From NCBI GenBank assembly GCA_016342325.1, contig JAEINR010000004.1, forward strand, positions 62,001 to 126,000: a stretch of 64,000 nucleotides of DNA, read 5' to 3'. This document shows positions 25,745-33,723 of this stretch, one piece after another (the first letter of the stretch is position 1; each line of letters starts with the position of its first letter). A program made the position numbers and the translations under genes. The notes under the pieces were generated by a model. It had not been told where the DNA came from and made no database searches. It worked only from the letters and a program-made list of their open reading frames with translations. This DNA comes from Desulfobacterium sp. (GTDB lineage Bacteria; Desulfobacterota; Desulfobacteria; Desulfobacterales; Desulfobacteraceae).

Positions 25745-26554
25745 ATGGCTGAACAGAACACAGAAGATGATGCACCGGCCCTGGAAACTCCGCCGGATGA
25801 CGATGGGGGCGATCAAAAAGCAGGTGCCCCCGCATGGATGGCCACCTTTGCAGATCTTGTCACCCTTCTCATGTGCTTTTTCGTGCTGCTCTTTGCCATG
25901 AGCACCACCCAGCAGGAGACCTTTAAGGAGTTGGTGGAGTCCCTAAGAAGCGCCCTTGGCGTCCAGAGCGTTCCCGAGACCGGTACCCGGGAGGGATTGA
26001 CCATGCATGCGGTCCCGTCGGAAGAACCCACGGAATCCCAGAAGATCGATGAGCTGGGCGGCATGATCCAAAAGGAGATTGAGGAGATTGCAAGCGAGGT
26101 CCGGGAGCTGATCCTGTTCAATAAACTCGGAGGGCTTGTTAATGTATCTGAGTCTGAAACCGGGGTGGTGATCACCCTGTCCGATCTTTTGCTCTTTTCT
26201 CCGGGTGCGGCCGATCTTTCTGAAAAAGGGGCTGATATTCTGAGACAGGTGTCAAAGATTCTTGCCCAGCTTGCCTACCATGTCAAGGTAAAGGGGCATA
26301 CGGACATCTCGCCCATCAGCACTGGGAGATATCCCTCCAACTGGGAGCTTTCCTCGAATCGGGCCGCAGCTGTTGTGAGGATTCTTGTCAAGTCCGGGGT
26401 GGAACCTAAGCTGATCTCAGCAGAAGGCTATGCCCAGTATCGCCCTGTGGCGACAAATGATACGGAAAAGGGCCGTGCCCAGAACCGCCGTGTGGAGATC
26501 ATTTATGAGCGGGATGCCATTGCACGGACCTTTGCAGGAATGAAAACCTATTAA
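25745..26554 (+). CDS. motB: Flagellar stator protein MotB
   Basis: The MotB plug/OmpA-like stator subunit, 269 residues from the ATG at 25745, which is preceded by AGGCAGGA; the alternative ATG at 25724 has poorer spacing. One N-terminal helix carries the ion-binding Asp (D37, ATFADLVTLLMCFFVLLFAM). The C-terminal OmpA domain (VKVKGHTDISPI, SSNRAAAVVRIL, NRRVEIIYER) anchors to peptidoglycan. A long acidic N-terminus precedes the helix. Confidence 0.94.
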   Translation: MAEQNTEDDAPALETPPDDDGGDQKAGAPAWMATFADLVTLLMCFFVLLFAMSTTQQETFKELVESLRSALGVQSVPETGTREGLTMHAVPSEEPTESQKIDELGGMIQKEIEEIASEVRELILFNKLGGLVNVSESETGVVITLSDLLLFSPGAADLSEKGADILRQVSKILAQLAYHVKVKGHTDISPISTGRYPSNWELSSNRAAAVVRILVKSGVEPKLISAEGYAQYRPVATNDTEKGRAQNRRVEIIYERDAIARTFAGMKTY

Positions 26555-26559
26555 CAACT

Positions 26560-26625
26560 GTTATAGTGCCGGTCAAATGACGTGATACCCACCCACCATT
26601 ATTAATAAGTCGCGGTATCAATTGG
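26560..26625 (+). repeat. Intergenic repeat family B, copy 1
   Basis: It begins TTATAGTGCCGGTCAAATGA and ends GCGGTATCAATTG. Internal TGATACC and GGTATCA are complementary. Related copies lie at 50370-50431 (same orientation) and 63098-63162 (opposite orientation). Confidence 0.7.
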
Positions 26626-26712
26626 CCTAGAGCTATAGCACCAATTTATTGATCCTTAATTGTAACGATACTGTCCAGTACCATGAACGTCCTGGATTGC
26701 GGATAGATATTT

Positions 26713-27399
26713 ATGAAGTTGACCATAGATGAAATTGCCCGGCGCTTGGAATTGAACCTTGATACCCTGGAACGTTGGATCAGGCAGGGGCGGATCCCGG
26801 TAAAGAAACGGGGGGATCAGGGTGTTTTCAACGAACCTGAACTCAAGCGGTGGGCCGTGGCCCAACGCCGTACCTACACCGTTTCAACCCAGGGAAACAA
26901 AAACGAGCAGGATGGGCGCACCTGTATGCTCGCAACCGCCATGGAGCAGGGGGGTTGTTTTACCGGGGTCGGCGGATCGACCACGGAAACGGTTCTTAAG
27001 GCGTGCGTGGACCGGGTCCCCGGCCTTTCAACCGAGGTCTCCCAGGAACTCTACACCCAGCTTATGGCCAGGGAGGAGCTCATCTCAACCGGGGTGGGCA
27101 AGGGGATTGCCATTCCCCACCCGAGAAATCCACTGGATCAGGGGATTGAAACGCCCATGATCATCACCTGCTTCCTTGAAAAACCTGTTGATTTCAAGTC
27201 CATCGATGACCTGCCTGTGTTTGTGCTGTTTCTGCTGTTGAATCCCTCCATCGAAGACCACCTCACGCTACTGTCCCGACTTTCTTTTTGCCTCCGGGAA
27301 GCCTCTTTTGTGCGGTTCTTGAAAACGTGTTCAAATGAAGAGCAATTGCTCGACATGGTAAAAAAAATGGAAGCAACAATAGAAAGCAAGGGAATCTAG
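26713..27399 (+). CDS. HTH-PTS EIIA fusion protein
   Basis: Residues 1-50 form an excisionase/MerR-type helix-turn-helix (LTIDEIARRLELNLDTLERW... VFNEPELKRW). Residues about 72-225 form a PTS EIIA-2 domain with phosphorylatable H136 in GIAIPHPR and the downstream LFLLLNPSIEDHLTLLSRL segment, as in PtsN. It is 228 residues long, where PtsN is about 160, because of the HTH and linker. This points to a phosphorylation-responsive regulator rather than a sugar transporter. The CLC gene starts 9 bp downstream. Confidence 0.85.
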   Translation: MKLTIDEIARRLELNLDTLERWIRQGRIPVKKRGDQGVFNEPELKRWAVAQRRTYTVSTQGNKNEQDGRTCMLATAMEQGGCFTGVGGSTTETVLKACVDRVPGLSTEVSQELYTQLMAREELISTGVGKGIAIPHPRNPLDQGIETPMIITCFLEKPVDFKSIDDLPVFVLFLLLNPSIEDHLTLLSRLSFCLREASFVRFLKTCSNEEQLLDMVKKMEATIESKGI

Positions 27400-27408
27400 G
27401 CACAGACA

Positions 27409-29139
27409 ATGAAAAAATTAATCTCCTGGCGCTATCCGGCCAGGCTTCCGTTTTTCCGCATGGACGACAGGCTTCTTCTCATCTCCATCGGCGTTATCGT
27501 AGGACTTTGCAGCGGCCTTGCCGCCATCGGACTCAACCGCTCCCTGATTTTTATGCTCGAGGGGCTTCACCATCTTCGCCATTTCTGGTGGGCATTTCTG
27601 CTTCCGGCCGCAGGTGCCATGGCATCCTCGATCTTTCTTGAGAAGATCATGAAAGAGGGGGCCGGCCACGGGGTGCCCGAGGTGATCTACAGCGTCTCCC
27701 GATATGGCGGACTGTTGCGGTTCCGGTCCAGTTTTTCACGGCTCATCTCCGCCTGCCTCACCATCGGCAGCGGCGGATCGGCTGGTCCGGAGGCCCCGGT
27801 TGTGATGAGCGGGGCCGCCATCGGTTCAACCATTGCCAGGTTTTTTTACCTAAACGACCGCCAGCGGACAACCCTGGTGGGATGCGGCGCCGCCGGCGCC
27901 ATCGCCGGTATCTTCAACGCTCCCCTGACCGGTATCATCTTTACCATGGAGATCATCCTTGGGGAGTGGTCCATGGTCAATATCATTCCCATTGCCGTGG
28001 CTGCGGTGTCCGGTGCCGAGATATCCAGGATTCTCCAGGGCAATTCCATTGTGTTTGAGAGCAGCGGTTTTCACATCACCGGTGTTGACCTCTTTGCAAG
28101 CCTGGGGCTTGCCGTTGTGGCGTCCATTGCTTCGGTCCTGCTCACCAGAACCCTTCGACGGATGCACGGTGTCTCCGCCAAGGTCAAGGTGCCGATGTGG
28201 GTGAGGGCCGGCATTGGCGGATGTGCCGTGGGACTGTTGGGGTTTGTCGTGCCCGAGGCCATGGGGGAAGGGTATCACTCCATCCACGCCATGATCCAGG
28301 GGGTGTTCAAGGGCGGCATGGGAATCGCCGCCATCGCCTTTCTGGCCAAGATACTTGCCACCTCCCTGACCCTGGGCTGGGGCGGATCCGGGGGGATCTT
28401 TGCTCCCTGTCTTGTCATCGGCAGCTTTGCAGGCCTTGCTTTTCATCGTTTTATCCTGTTTACCTTTCCTTCGGCCATGCTGGTAAACGAGGGGTGTTTT
28501 GCCCTTTTGGGCATGGCCGGGATGATCAGCGGCATCCTCCAGGCGCCCTTGACCGGGATCTTTCTCATCCTGGAAATCACGGGCAGCTATGAAGTGATGC
28601 TTCCCTTGATCATTGTATCTGCCATCTCCACCACCATTACCCACTATTTTGAGCCTGCCTCCTTTTATCATAAAGATCTGAAGGAAAGGGGAGAGCTCCT
28701 GAGGCCGGGGACCGACTCCAGGGTGCTGGCCGATATCAGCATCCGGGAGGTGATCGAGCGGGACTGCATTGCCGTATCCCCCCACACGCTGCTCAGGGAG
28801 TTCCTTCAAACGGTAAAGCGCTCCACCCGGAACTACTTCCCGGTGGAGGATGATGAGACCGGCCGGTTCCTAGGAATGATCCGTTTAGAGCACATCCGGC
28901 CCTACCTTTTTAACTCGGTGATGTATGATTCCGTGTTCATAGAGCAGATCATGGATTCAAATCCGGAAACCATTCACTATGATGACAACCTTTCAAATGT
29001 TTTAGAAACAATGGATGCCAAACACTTGTTCAGCATGCCGGTGGTGAGCAACAACCGGTTTGTGGGCATGGTTTCCAAGGCAACCCTTCTGGATAAATAC
29101 AGGGACGAACTCAACGTCCAGACATCCCAGTCTTTTTAG
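27409..29139 (+). CDS. CLC-family chloride channel/antiporter with CBS pair
   Basis: This 576-residue CLC membrane protein has three signature regions: GSGGSAGPEAPVV (equivalent to GREGP, with the gating Glu kept but Arg and Gly replaced), GGSGGIFAPCLVIGS (GxFxP) and the upstream GHGVPEVIYS. Two C-terminal CBS motifs (about 445-570: SIREVIERDCIAVSP, FIEQIMDSNPETIHY) may sense nucleotides. The gating Glu leaves H+ antiport possible. It lies 9 bp after the HTH-EIIA gene and 8 bp before the Usp-like gene, so the three genes are probably one operon. Confidence 0.92.
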   Translation: MKKLISWRYPARLPFFRMDDRLLLISIGVIVGLCSGLAAIGLNRSLIFMLEGLHHLRHFWWAFLLPAAGAMASSIFLEKIMKEGAGHGVPEVIYSVSRYGGLLRFRSSFSRLISACLTIGSGGSAGPEAPVVMSGAAIGSTIARFFYLNDRQRTTLVGCGAAGAIAGIFNAPLTGIIFTMEIILGEWSMVNIIPIAVAAVSGAEISRILQGNSIVFESSGFHITGVDLFASLGLAVVASIASVLLTRTLRRMHGVSAKVKVPMWVRAGIGGCAVGLLGFVVPEAMGEGYHSIHAMIQGVFKGGMGIAAIAFLAKILATSLTLGWGGSGGIFAPCLVIGSFAGLAFHRFILFTFPSAMLVNEGCFALLGMAGMISGILQAPLTGIFLILEITGSYEVMLPLIIVSAISTTITHYFEPASFYHKDLKERGELLRPGTDSRVLADISIREVIERDCIAVSPHTLLREFLQTVKRSTRNYFPVEDDETGRFLGMIRLEHIRPYLFNSVMYDSVFIEQIMDSNPETIHYDDNLSNVLETMDAKHLFSMPVVSNNRFVGMVSKATLLDKYRDELNVQTSQSF

Positions 29140-29147
29140 GAGAATTT

Positions 29148-29978
29148 ATGGAGACAACTCTTTTTCATGTGTTCAGGAACACTCCCCTTGGAAGGGAGAT
29201 ACTCATGCAGTCGCTTTATTTCTGCAAACAGACCCGGGCCACCATCAATATTTACATTCCGGAATATACCAAGTTCCTCATGTATTATGAAAACGATGTG
29301 GTCCAGGTGGATCTTGACGACTCCTACCTGACCCAGCCCGAAACGGCAAAGGCCCATGCCGATGCCCTTGCCGCCGATGCCGGGATCAATCCCAGGTTCA
29401 TCGGACCCATGAACTTCACCGCCTCGACCCTGCCCGACCTGCCCGTGGATTTCGACTTCATGTGCTGTCCCAGGAGCATCAGCGATCTTACCACCAAGAT
29501 CACCCTTGGCCATATCGGTCCCAAGGTGAGACGGATCATCAATTCGGCCCGGTTTCCGGTGCTCATGCCCAGCTGCCAGTTCAAGGAGTGGCAGAGCATC
29601 ATGGTTTTATTCGGGGGATCTGCCAATGCGGTCAAGGCCCTGAAGTTGGGCCTTCACTTGAGCAGGGTCACGGGAAAACCCCTGGACCTCTTTACCCAGG
29701 CTGGCAAATTATCCAAGGAACACTTTACCGGCATCCTGGAAGAGCGGGGGCTTGGCGACCAAGTCAAGGATGCTGTCAGGAAATGGTACTTTTTTGACCA
29801 GGGTAAGTTCGCGCATAATCTTTATGATGTGCCCCATAACGCCCTTGCCGTGATCGGCGCCTATGGCCACGGTCTTGTCAAGGAGGTGCTCTTTGGCAGC
29901 ACCATGGAGATGGTCCAGACCACCCTGACCAACAATCTTCTCATCGCAGGACCCAACTATGTGATACCCCAGAGCTGA
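29148..29978 (+). CDS. Universal stress protein-like (UspA fold)
   Basis: A 276-residue cytoplasmic protein with two Usp-like halves. The first runs from METTLFHVFRNTPLGREIL, with a degenerate end. The second runs from SIMVLFGGSANAVKALKLGL to NALAVIGAYGHGLVKEVLFGSTMEM, close to the canonical GSHGxxxxxxxxxGS nucleotide-binding loop. Tandem Usp proteins of this size occur beside transporters in many anaerobes. It is the last gene of the HTH-EIIA/CLC operon. Confidence 0.8.
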   Translation: METTLFHVFRNTPLGREILMQSLYFCKQTRATINIYIPEYTKFLMYYENDVVQVDLDDSYLTQPETAKAHADALAADAGINPRFIGPMNFTASTLPDLPVDFDFMCCPRSISDLTTKITLGHIGPKVRRIINSARFPVLMPSCQFKEWQSIMVLFGGSANAVKALKLGLHLSRVTGKPLDLFTQAGKLSKEHFTGILEERGLGDQVKDAVRKWYFFDQGKFAHNLYDVPHNALAVIGAYGHGLVKEVLFGSTMEMVQTTLTNNLLIAGPNYVIPQS

Positions 29979-30032
29979 CAGCGTGGCATGGCAAAAGGCT
30001 AAAACCGATCTTAACCGATGAAAGGGATAAAA

Positions 30033-30932
30033 ATGAAGAAAACGTTTGTATTGATGCTTGTTTTACTCGCCGCTACCCTCATGCCTGGAATTGTATTTGC
30101 CGGAAGCAACAACCACTATGTCAACGGTGTGGAAGGCATTAAGGGAGCGTCTGTTCCTCCCCCGGGGGTCTATTACCGTATGTACAATGTCTTTTATGAT
30201 GCCGATGATCTCATGGACAAGGACGGCAACGAACTGAACGTGGATTTTGATGTCACGGTTTTTGCCGTCGCCAACAGGTTCATCTGGGTGACGGACAAGA
30301 AATTTCTTGGCGCTGATTTTTTCGTATCTGCCATCCTTCCCCTTGTCAACACCGACATAAGCATCAACGCCCTTGGGGTGGATGACCGGGAGTTTGGCCT
30401 GGGAGACCTCTACATTGAACCCATGGGGCTTGCCTGGCACGGAGCCCGCTACGATGCAGCCACTAGCCTTTCTTTCTACCTTCCCACCGGTAGTTACGAT
30501 AAGAACGATGCCGCCTCCCCGGGAAAGGGGTACTGGACCACCATGGCCACCCTGGGGGGAACCCTCTACCTTGACAGCGCAAAGACCTGGTCTGCGTCAC
30601 TGCTTGGACGGTATGAAACCCATTCCGACCGGGACGATGACGATTTTACCCCTGGGGATGATTTTCATTTTGAGTGGGGCATCGGAAAATCCTTTGCAAA
30701 GGTTTGGGACGCAGGGGTTGTCGGATACTGTCAATGGCAGGTGACCGATGATTCAGGAGACGATGCCCGGAACAAGGATATCCATGACCGGGTTTATGCG
30801 GCAGGTCCTGAGGTGAGTGTCTTTGTGCCCCAGTTTAAGATGTTTCTCTCCTTGCGAAGCTTGTGGGAATTTGACGCAAAAGACAGGTCCGAAGGCAGTA
30901 CCACCGCACTGACCCTGACAAAGATTTTCTAA
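30033..30932 (+). CDS. Outer-membrane SphA-like transporter (MetA-pathway family)
   Basis: This protein of about 299 residues starts at the ATG at 30033 (AAAGGG upstream), with signal peptide MKKTFVLMLVLLAATLMPGIVFA. The mature part is beta-rich, with alternating aromatic strands and a terminal TLTKIF, and resembles the SphA/'phenol degradation MetA-pathway' family of outer-membrane proteins. These are thought to pass small hydrophobic or organic substrates; the substrate here is not inferable. A stem-loop follows at 31007. Confidence 0.75.
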   Translation: MKKTFVLMLVLLAATLMPGIVFAGSNNHYVNGVEGIKGASVPPPGVYYRMYNVFYDADDLMDKDGNELNVDFDVTVFAVANRFIWVTDKKFLGADFFVSAILPLVNTDISINALGVDDREFGLGDLYIEPMGLAWHGARYDAATSLSFYLPTGSYDKNDAASPGKGYWTTMATLGGTLYLDSAKTWSASLLGRYETHSDRDDDDFTPGDDFHFEWGIGKSFAKVWDAGVVGYCQWQVTDDSGDDARNKDIHDRVYAAGPEVSVFVPQFKMFLSLRSLWEFDAKDRSEGSTTALTLTKIF

Positions 30933-30947
30933 TCAGGTTTTTATCTT

Positions 30948-30996
30948 TGATTTTCGTGTTATTTTGCCAGGAGGATCATACGTGTCCAGGTTAAGA
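30948..30996 (+). repeat. Intergenic repeat family A, copy 1
   Basis: TGATTTTCGTGTTATTTTG, then CCAGGAGGATCA and GTCCAGGTTAAG. TGATTTTC can pair with GAGGATCA using two G-U pairs. It lies between the convergent outer-membrane protein and kinase genes. Confidence 0.65.
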
Positions 30997-31006
30997 TAAA
31001 ACAAAG

Positions 31007-31034
31007 GGCCGGATTTTCATCTGAAAGTCCGGCC
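31007..31034. terminator. Stem-loop between convergent genes
   Basis: GGCCGGATTTTCA pairs with TGAAAGTCCGGCC (13 bp with one G-T pair), followed by a T-rich stretch on the plus strand. It is suited to end transcription from the outer-membrane protein gene. Confidence 0.7.
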
Positions 31035-31086
31035 TTCACGTTTCTTTTCCAAGCCTGGGCTTCTTTCCTCTCCAGGCTCAATAATG

Positions 31087-31108
31087 ACAATAAGCTAGGC
31101 CTGACCCC
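31087..31108 (-). repeat. Half-site copy of the 22-bp inverted-repeat element
   Basis: ACAATAAGCTAGGCCTGACC plus CC matches one arm of the perfect inverted repeat at 49489-49537 with one mismatch. It overlaps the stop codon of the PocR kinase. Confidence 0.65.
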
Positions 31109-32825
31109 TGGGCAGGCAAATAATGAATTTTGTTCCCTTACCGGGGGCGGATTCAACGGCCATGGTGCCACCATGGTTTTCGGTGATGATAAAGTAGGAG
31201 ACCGAGAGCCCAAGGCCCGTGCCAAGGCCTTCTGGCTTGGTGGTGAAAAAGGGTTCGAACACCCGTTTGCGAATGGCGTCAACCATGCCGGGACCATTGT
31301 CCTCGATCTCGATCCGGACCATATTGTTCTGTTTCTCAAAGGACAGCTTCAGCACAAAGCGGTTTTTGCCGCTGTTTTCCCTTTTTTTCTCCTCCTGCAT
31401 GGCCTGGGCGCCGTTGGTGAGGATGTTGAGGAGTACCTGCTGGAGCTTGGATCTTTCGCATGCAATCGTTGGCAGGTTCTCCTGGTACTCTTTCACGATT
31501 TCTATCTGCCTGAAGTCGTATTTTTTTTTCAGGTTATAGTCGGTGGACGCAAGCGCAAGGGTTTTGTCTATGAGGTCAGCCATATCAACGGAGGAGCACT
31601 GGGCATCTCCGTTTCGGGCAAAGCTGAGCATGTTGTTGACGATCTGCGCCACCCTGGAACCCGATTCTTTTATGGCCGTTACCATGGGGGGAATCTCTCT
31701 TTCCTCCATGAAAGCGCGGATCGTTGCCATGGTGGTTCCGGCCTTGGCAGCAGCTGCAAGGTTGGCTGGCATGGTTTCGCTGGTAAGACGGTTGCCCATG
31801 ACGCTTGCCGTCTGTATCATGCCGGCAAGGGGGTTGTTGATCTCGTGGGCCATGCCGGCGGCAAGTCCCCCCACGGAAAGCATCTTCTCCGACTGGATCA
31901 TCATCTCTTCCATGCGCACTTGATCTGTGATGTCGTCGATGCGAAGCACTGCTCCCTCTACACCGTTGGCGATGAGGGGATAGATGGTCACATCATCGTA
32001 ACGGAGGCCCTGTTTCGACGTCCTTGCTTTCTTTTTATCCTTTTGTATCTCCCGGGTTCTGATGCTCTCCTTTATTCTTTTCATATCCTGAGCCATCCGG
32101 GGAAACACGGTGGACAGGTCTTTTCCCCGGGCGTCAGCAGCCCCAATACCCGTTATGTTTTTTGCCGTCATGTTCCACTGGGTCACTTTTCCGTTGCTGT
32201 CCACGCCGATGAGCACCGACGGCATGGAGTCGATGATGTTGCTGAGTAACTTTTTGGTGCGGGAAAGCTCTCTTTCTGCCCGGTTCCGTGTTTCTATTTC
32301 ATCTTTTAATTTTTTGTTATTGGTGGCAAGGTCGCCGATGAATCTCGCAAGCCCGGAATTATACGCCAGAATATTTTTTACTTTTTCTTTATGGAATCTT
32401 GGAACCCGATCCAGTGCGTTTAAATATTCTTTCAGATCATATCCCAGGTCTTTGGCCTGGGATATAAAAAAATCGCGTTCTGGAATTTCGTCTTCGTAAA
32501 AGAACTGACCAAGAAAAAGAGTGGCAACATGGATTTTATCAACAATAATGGGAATTCCGATATCCCTCATTCCATTTTTGCATGTGTATCCATGGGGGGT
32601 TCCGCTTTTGATGTGTTCCTTGATCTGGGTGTCGCTTTCAATGCACCGCTGTAGGCTTATGGGATTTTTGCGGTGAAAATTGACGCAGATATCCTGCCAT
32701 CCGACCCCGGCAAAAATTTCACCATCAACAACATCAATTATTCCGGTGGGCATGCCGGTGGCTTTGAAATTTGAATCAACCATTTTCTGGATGTGATCGA
32801 AGTTTACCAAATCTGATAATTTCAT
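31095..32825 (-). CDS. PocR-PAS sensor histidine kinase
   Basis: A 576-residue kinase. Residues about 6-165 form a PocR sensory domain (LSDLVNFDHIQKMVDSN, Cys-containing GYTCKNGMRDIGIPI, FLGQFFYEDE), known from PocR and many methanogen and anaerobe sensors of small organic or C1-related ligands. A PAS domain follows (about 190-305), then a HisKA domain with H327 (GMAHEINNPLAG) and a HATPase (NILTNGAQAM, DNGPGM, GTGLGLSVSYFI). No membrane segment is seen, so it is cytoplasmic. No response regulator is adjacent. Its stop codon lies in a copy of a repeat arm, and repeat A flanks the gene on both sides. Confidence 0.92.
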   Translation of the reverse strand: MKLSDLVNFDHIQKMVDSNFKATGMPTGIIDVVDGEIFAGVGWQDICVNFHRKNPISLQRCIESDTQIKEHIKSGTPHGYTCKNGMRDIGIPIIVDKIHVATLFLGQFFYEDEIPERDFFISQAKDLGYDLKEYLNALDRVPRFHKEKVKNILAYNSGLARFIGDLATNNKKLKDEIETRNRAERELSRTKKLLSNIIDSMPSVLIGVDSNGKVTQWNMTAKNITGIGAADARGKDLSTVFPRMAQDMKRIKESIRTREIQKDKKKARTSKQGLRYDDVTIYPLIANGVEGAVLRIDDITDQVRMEEMMIQSEKMLSVGGLAAGMAHEINNPLAGMIQTASVMGNRLTSETMPANLAAAAKAGTTMATIRAFMEEREIPPMVTAIKESGSRVAQIVNNMLSFARNGDAQCSSVDMADLIDKTLALASTDYNLKKKYDFRQIEIVKEYQENLPTIACERSKLQQVLLNILTNGAQAMQEEKKRENSGKNRFVLKLSFEKQNNMVRIEIEDNGPGMVDAIRKRVFEPFFTTKPEGLGTGLGLSVSYFIITENHGGTMAVESAPGKGTKFIICLPRGQA

Positions 32826-32975
32826 TCTCTTCTCCGCCGGGAAGCCGGGTACAAGATCCCCATGGGGTATTTTATTAAAGAATTATGGACTCGGGGGAAA
32901 TTTTATTCTGTGGGTACGATACCAGTAAATTAAGCGTTTTTCAACCCATTGGTGGACAATGGCGGGGCAGGGCAC

Positions 32976-33039
32976 GCTCCCCTGGGCGTCTGTCTTGATC
33001 GAGATCCGATCAAGCAGACTTTATGGGTTCCCAGGGGGC
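32976..33039. promoter_or_regulatory. Nested stem-loop upstream of the PocR kinase
   Basis: The outer stem GC(T)CCCCTGGG pairs with CCCAGGGGGC. The inner stem GTCTG(T)CTTGATCG pairs with CGATCAAGCAGAC around the loop AGATC, 13 bp with a single bulge. The rest of the 303-bp gap 32826-33128 holds no gene. There is no T-run, so it is probably not a terminator. Confidence 0.6.
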
Positions 33040-33054
33040 ATAATTTAAGGGATT

Positions 33055-33134
33055 AGCTTCTTAGCTCTGATTTTCGTGTTATTTTGGCAAGAAAATCAGA
33101 TAACCTCTTTGGTTCTGGCTTGTCCAGATTAAGG
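33055..33134 (+). repeat. Intergenic repeat family A, copy 2
   Basis: It starts AGCTTCTTAGCTCTGATTTT. CTGATTTTC (33067) and GAAAATCAG (33091) are perfectly complementary, and CTGGCTTGTCCAG closes the element. It overlaps the stop codon of the MarR gene. Confidence 0.7.
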
Positions 33135-33593
33135 TTTGGGAAAGATGTCGATCTTTTCCGCTGACATGAGTTTTACCAAACGGTTCATGGAGCTCAATAT
33201 CATTTGCTGCTCCCACTCATCAAGGCTGGTGAACGCCTGGGTAAATTTTCCCTCAAGGGGAGGAGGGGCGTTCCTGAGGATGTCGATGCACTTTTCTGAT
33301 GGGGATATCAGTACCCGGCGCTTGTCTGTCTGGCACCGGGTCTTGACGATGAGTCCTTTGTTCTCAAGCCTGTTGATGATATCGGTCACCGTTCCCTGGC
33401 TGAGGCTGATGCTTTTGGCAAGCTCTGAAACTGAGATCAGCTTGTGGGTGGTCACCTCTTTCAATATCACCAGTTGGGGGCCTGTCAGTCCACAGCGTTT
33501 ATTCAGATGCTTTGAATAGAGATCAACGGCTTGGATCATTTTTCTCAGTAATATAAGGAGTTCTTTGCAGCGCTCTTCGTGTATGGGTTCCAC
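33129..33593 (-). CDS. MarR-family transcriptional regulator
   Basis: This 154-residue winged-helix regulator has recognition and wing segments LISVSELAKSISLSQGTVTDIINRLENKGLI and TRCQTDKRRVLI typical of MarR. The start is GTG at 33593. It lies 130 bp after the KamA-family gene on the same strand and may regulate it. MarR proteins usually bind an aromatic or small ligand and release DNA. The ligand is unknown. Confidence 0.9.
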   Translation of the reverse strand: MEPIHEERCKELLILLRKMIQAVDLYSKHLNKRCGLTGPQLVILKEVTTHKLISVSELAKSISLSQGTVTDIINRLENKGLIVKTRCQTDKRRVLISPSEKCIDILRNAPPPLEGKFTQAFTSLDEWEQQMILSSMNRLVKLMSAEKIDIFPKP

Positions 33594-33723
33594 TGTTTAG
33601 TTCACCGTATGAAAAATCGTAGAAAAGGCCCGCAAAAGGAATACGGGAACACATTCTTAATGGGTCGCTTTTATCCTAAATCCAGCGTTATGCCAACCGT
33701 TATTTTCGTGATGGCGATAATAA

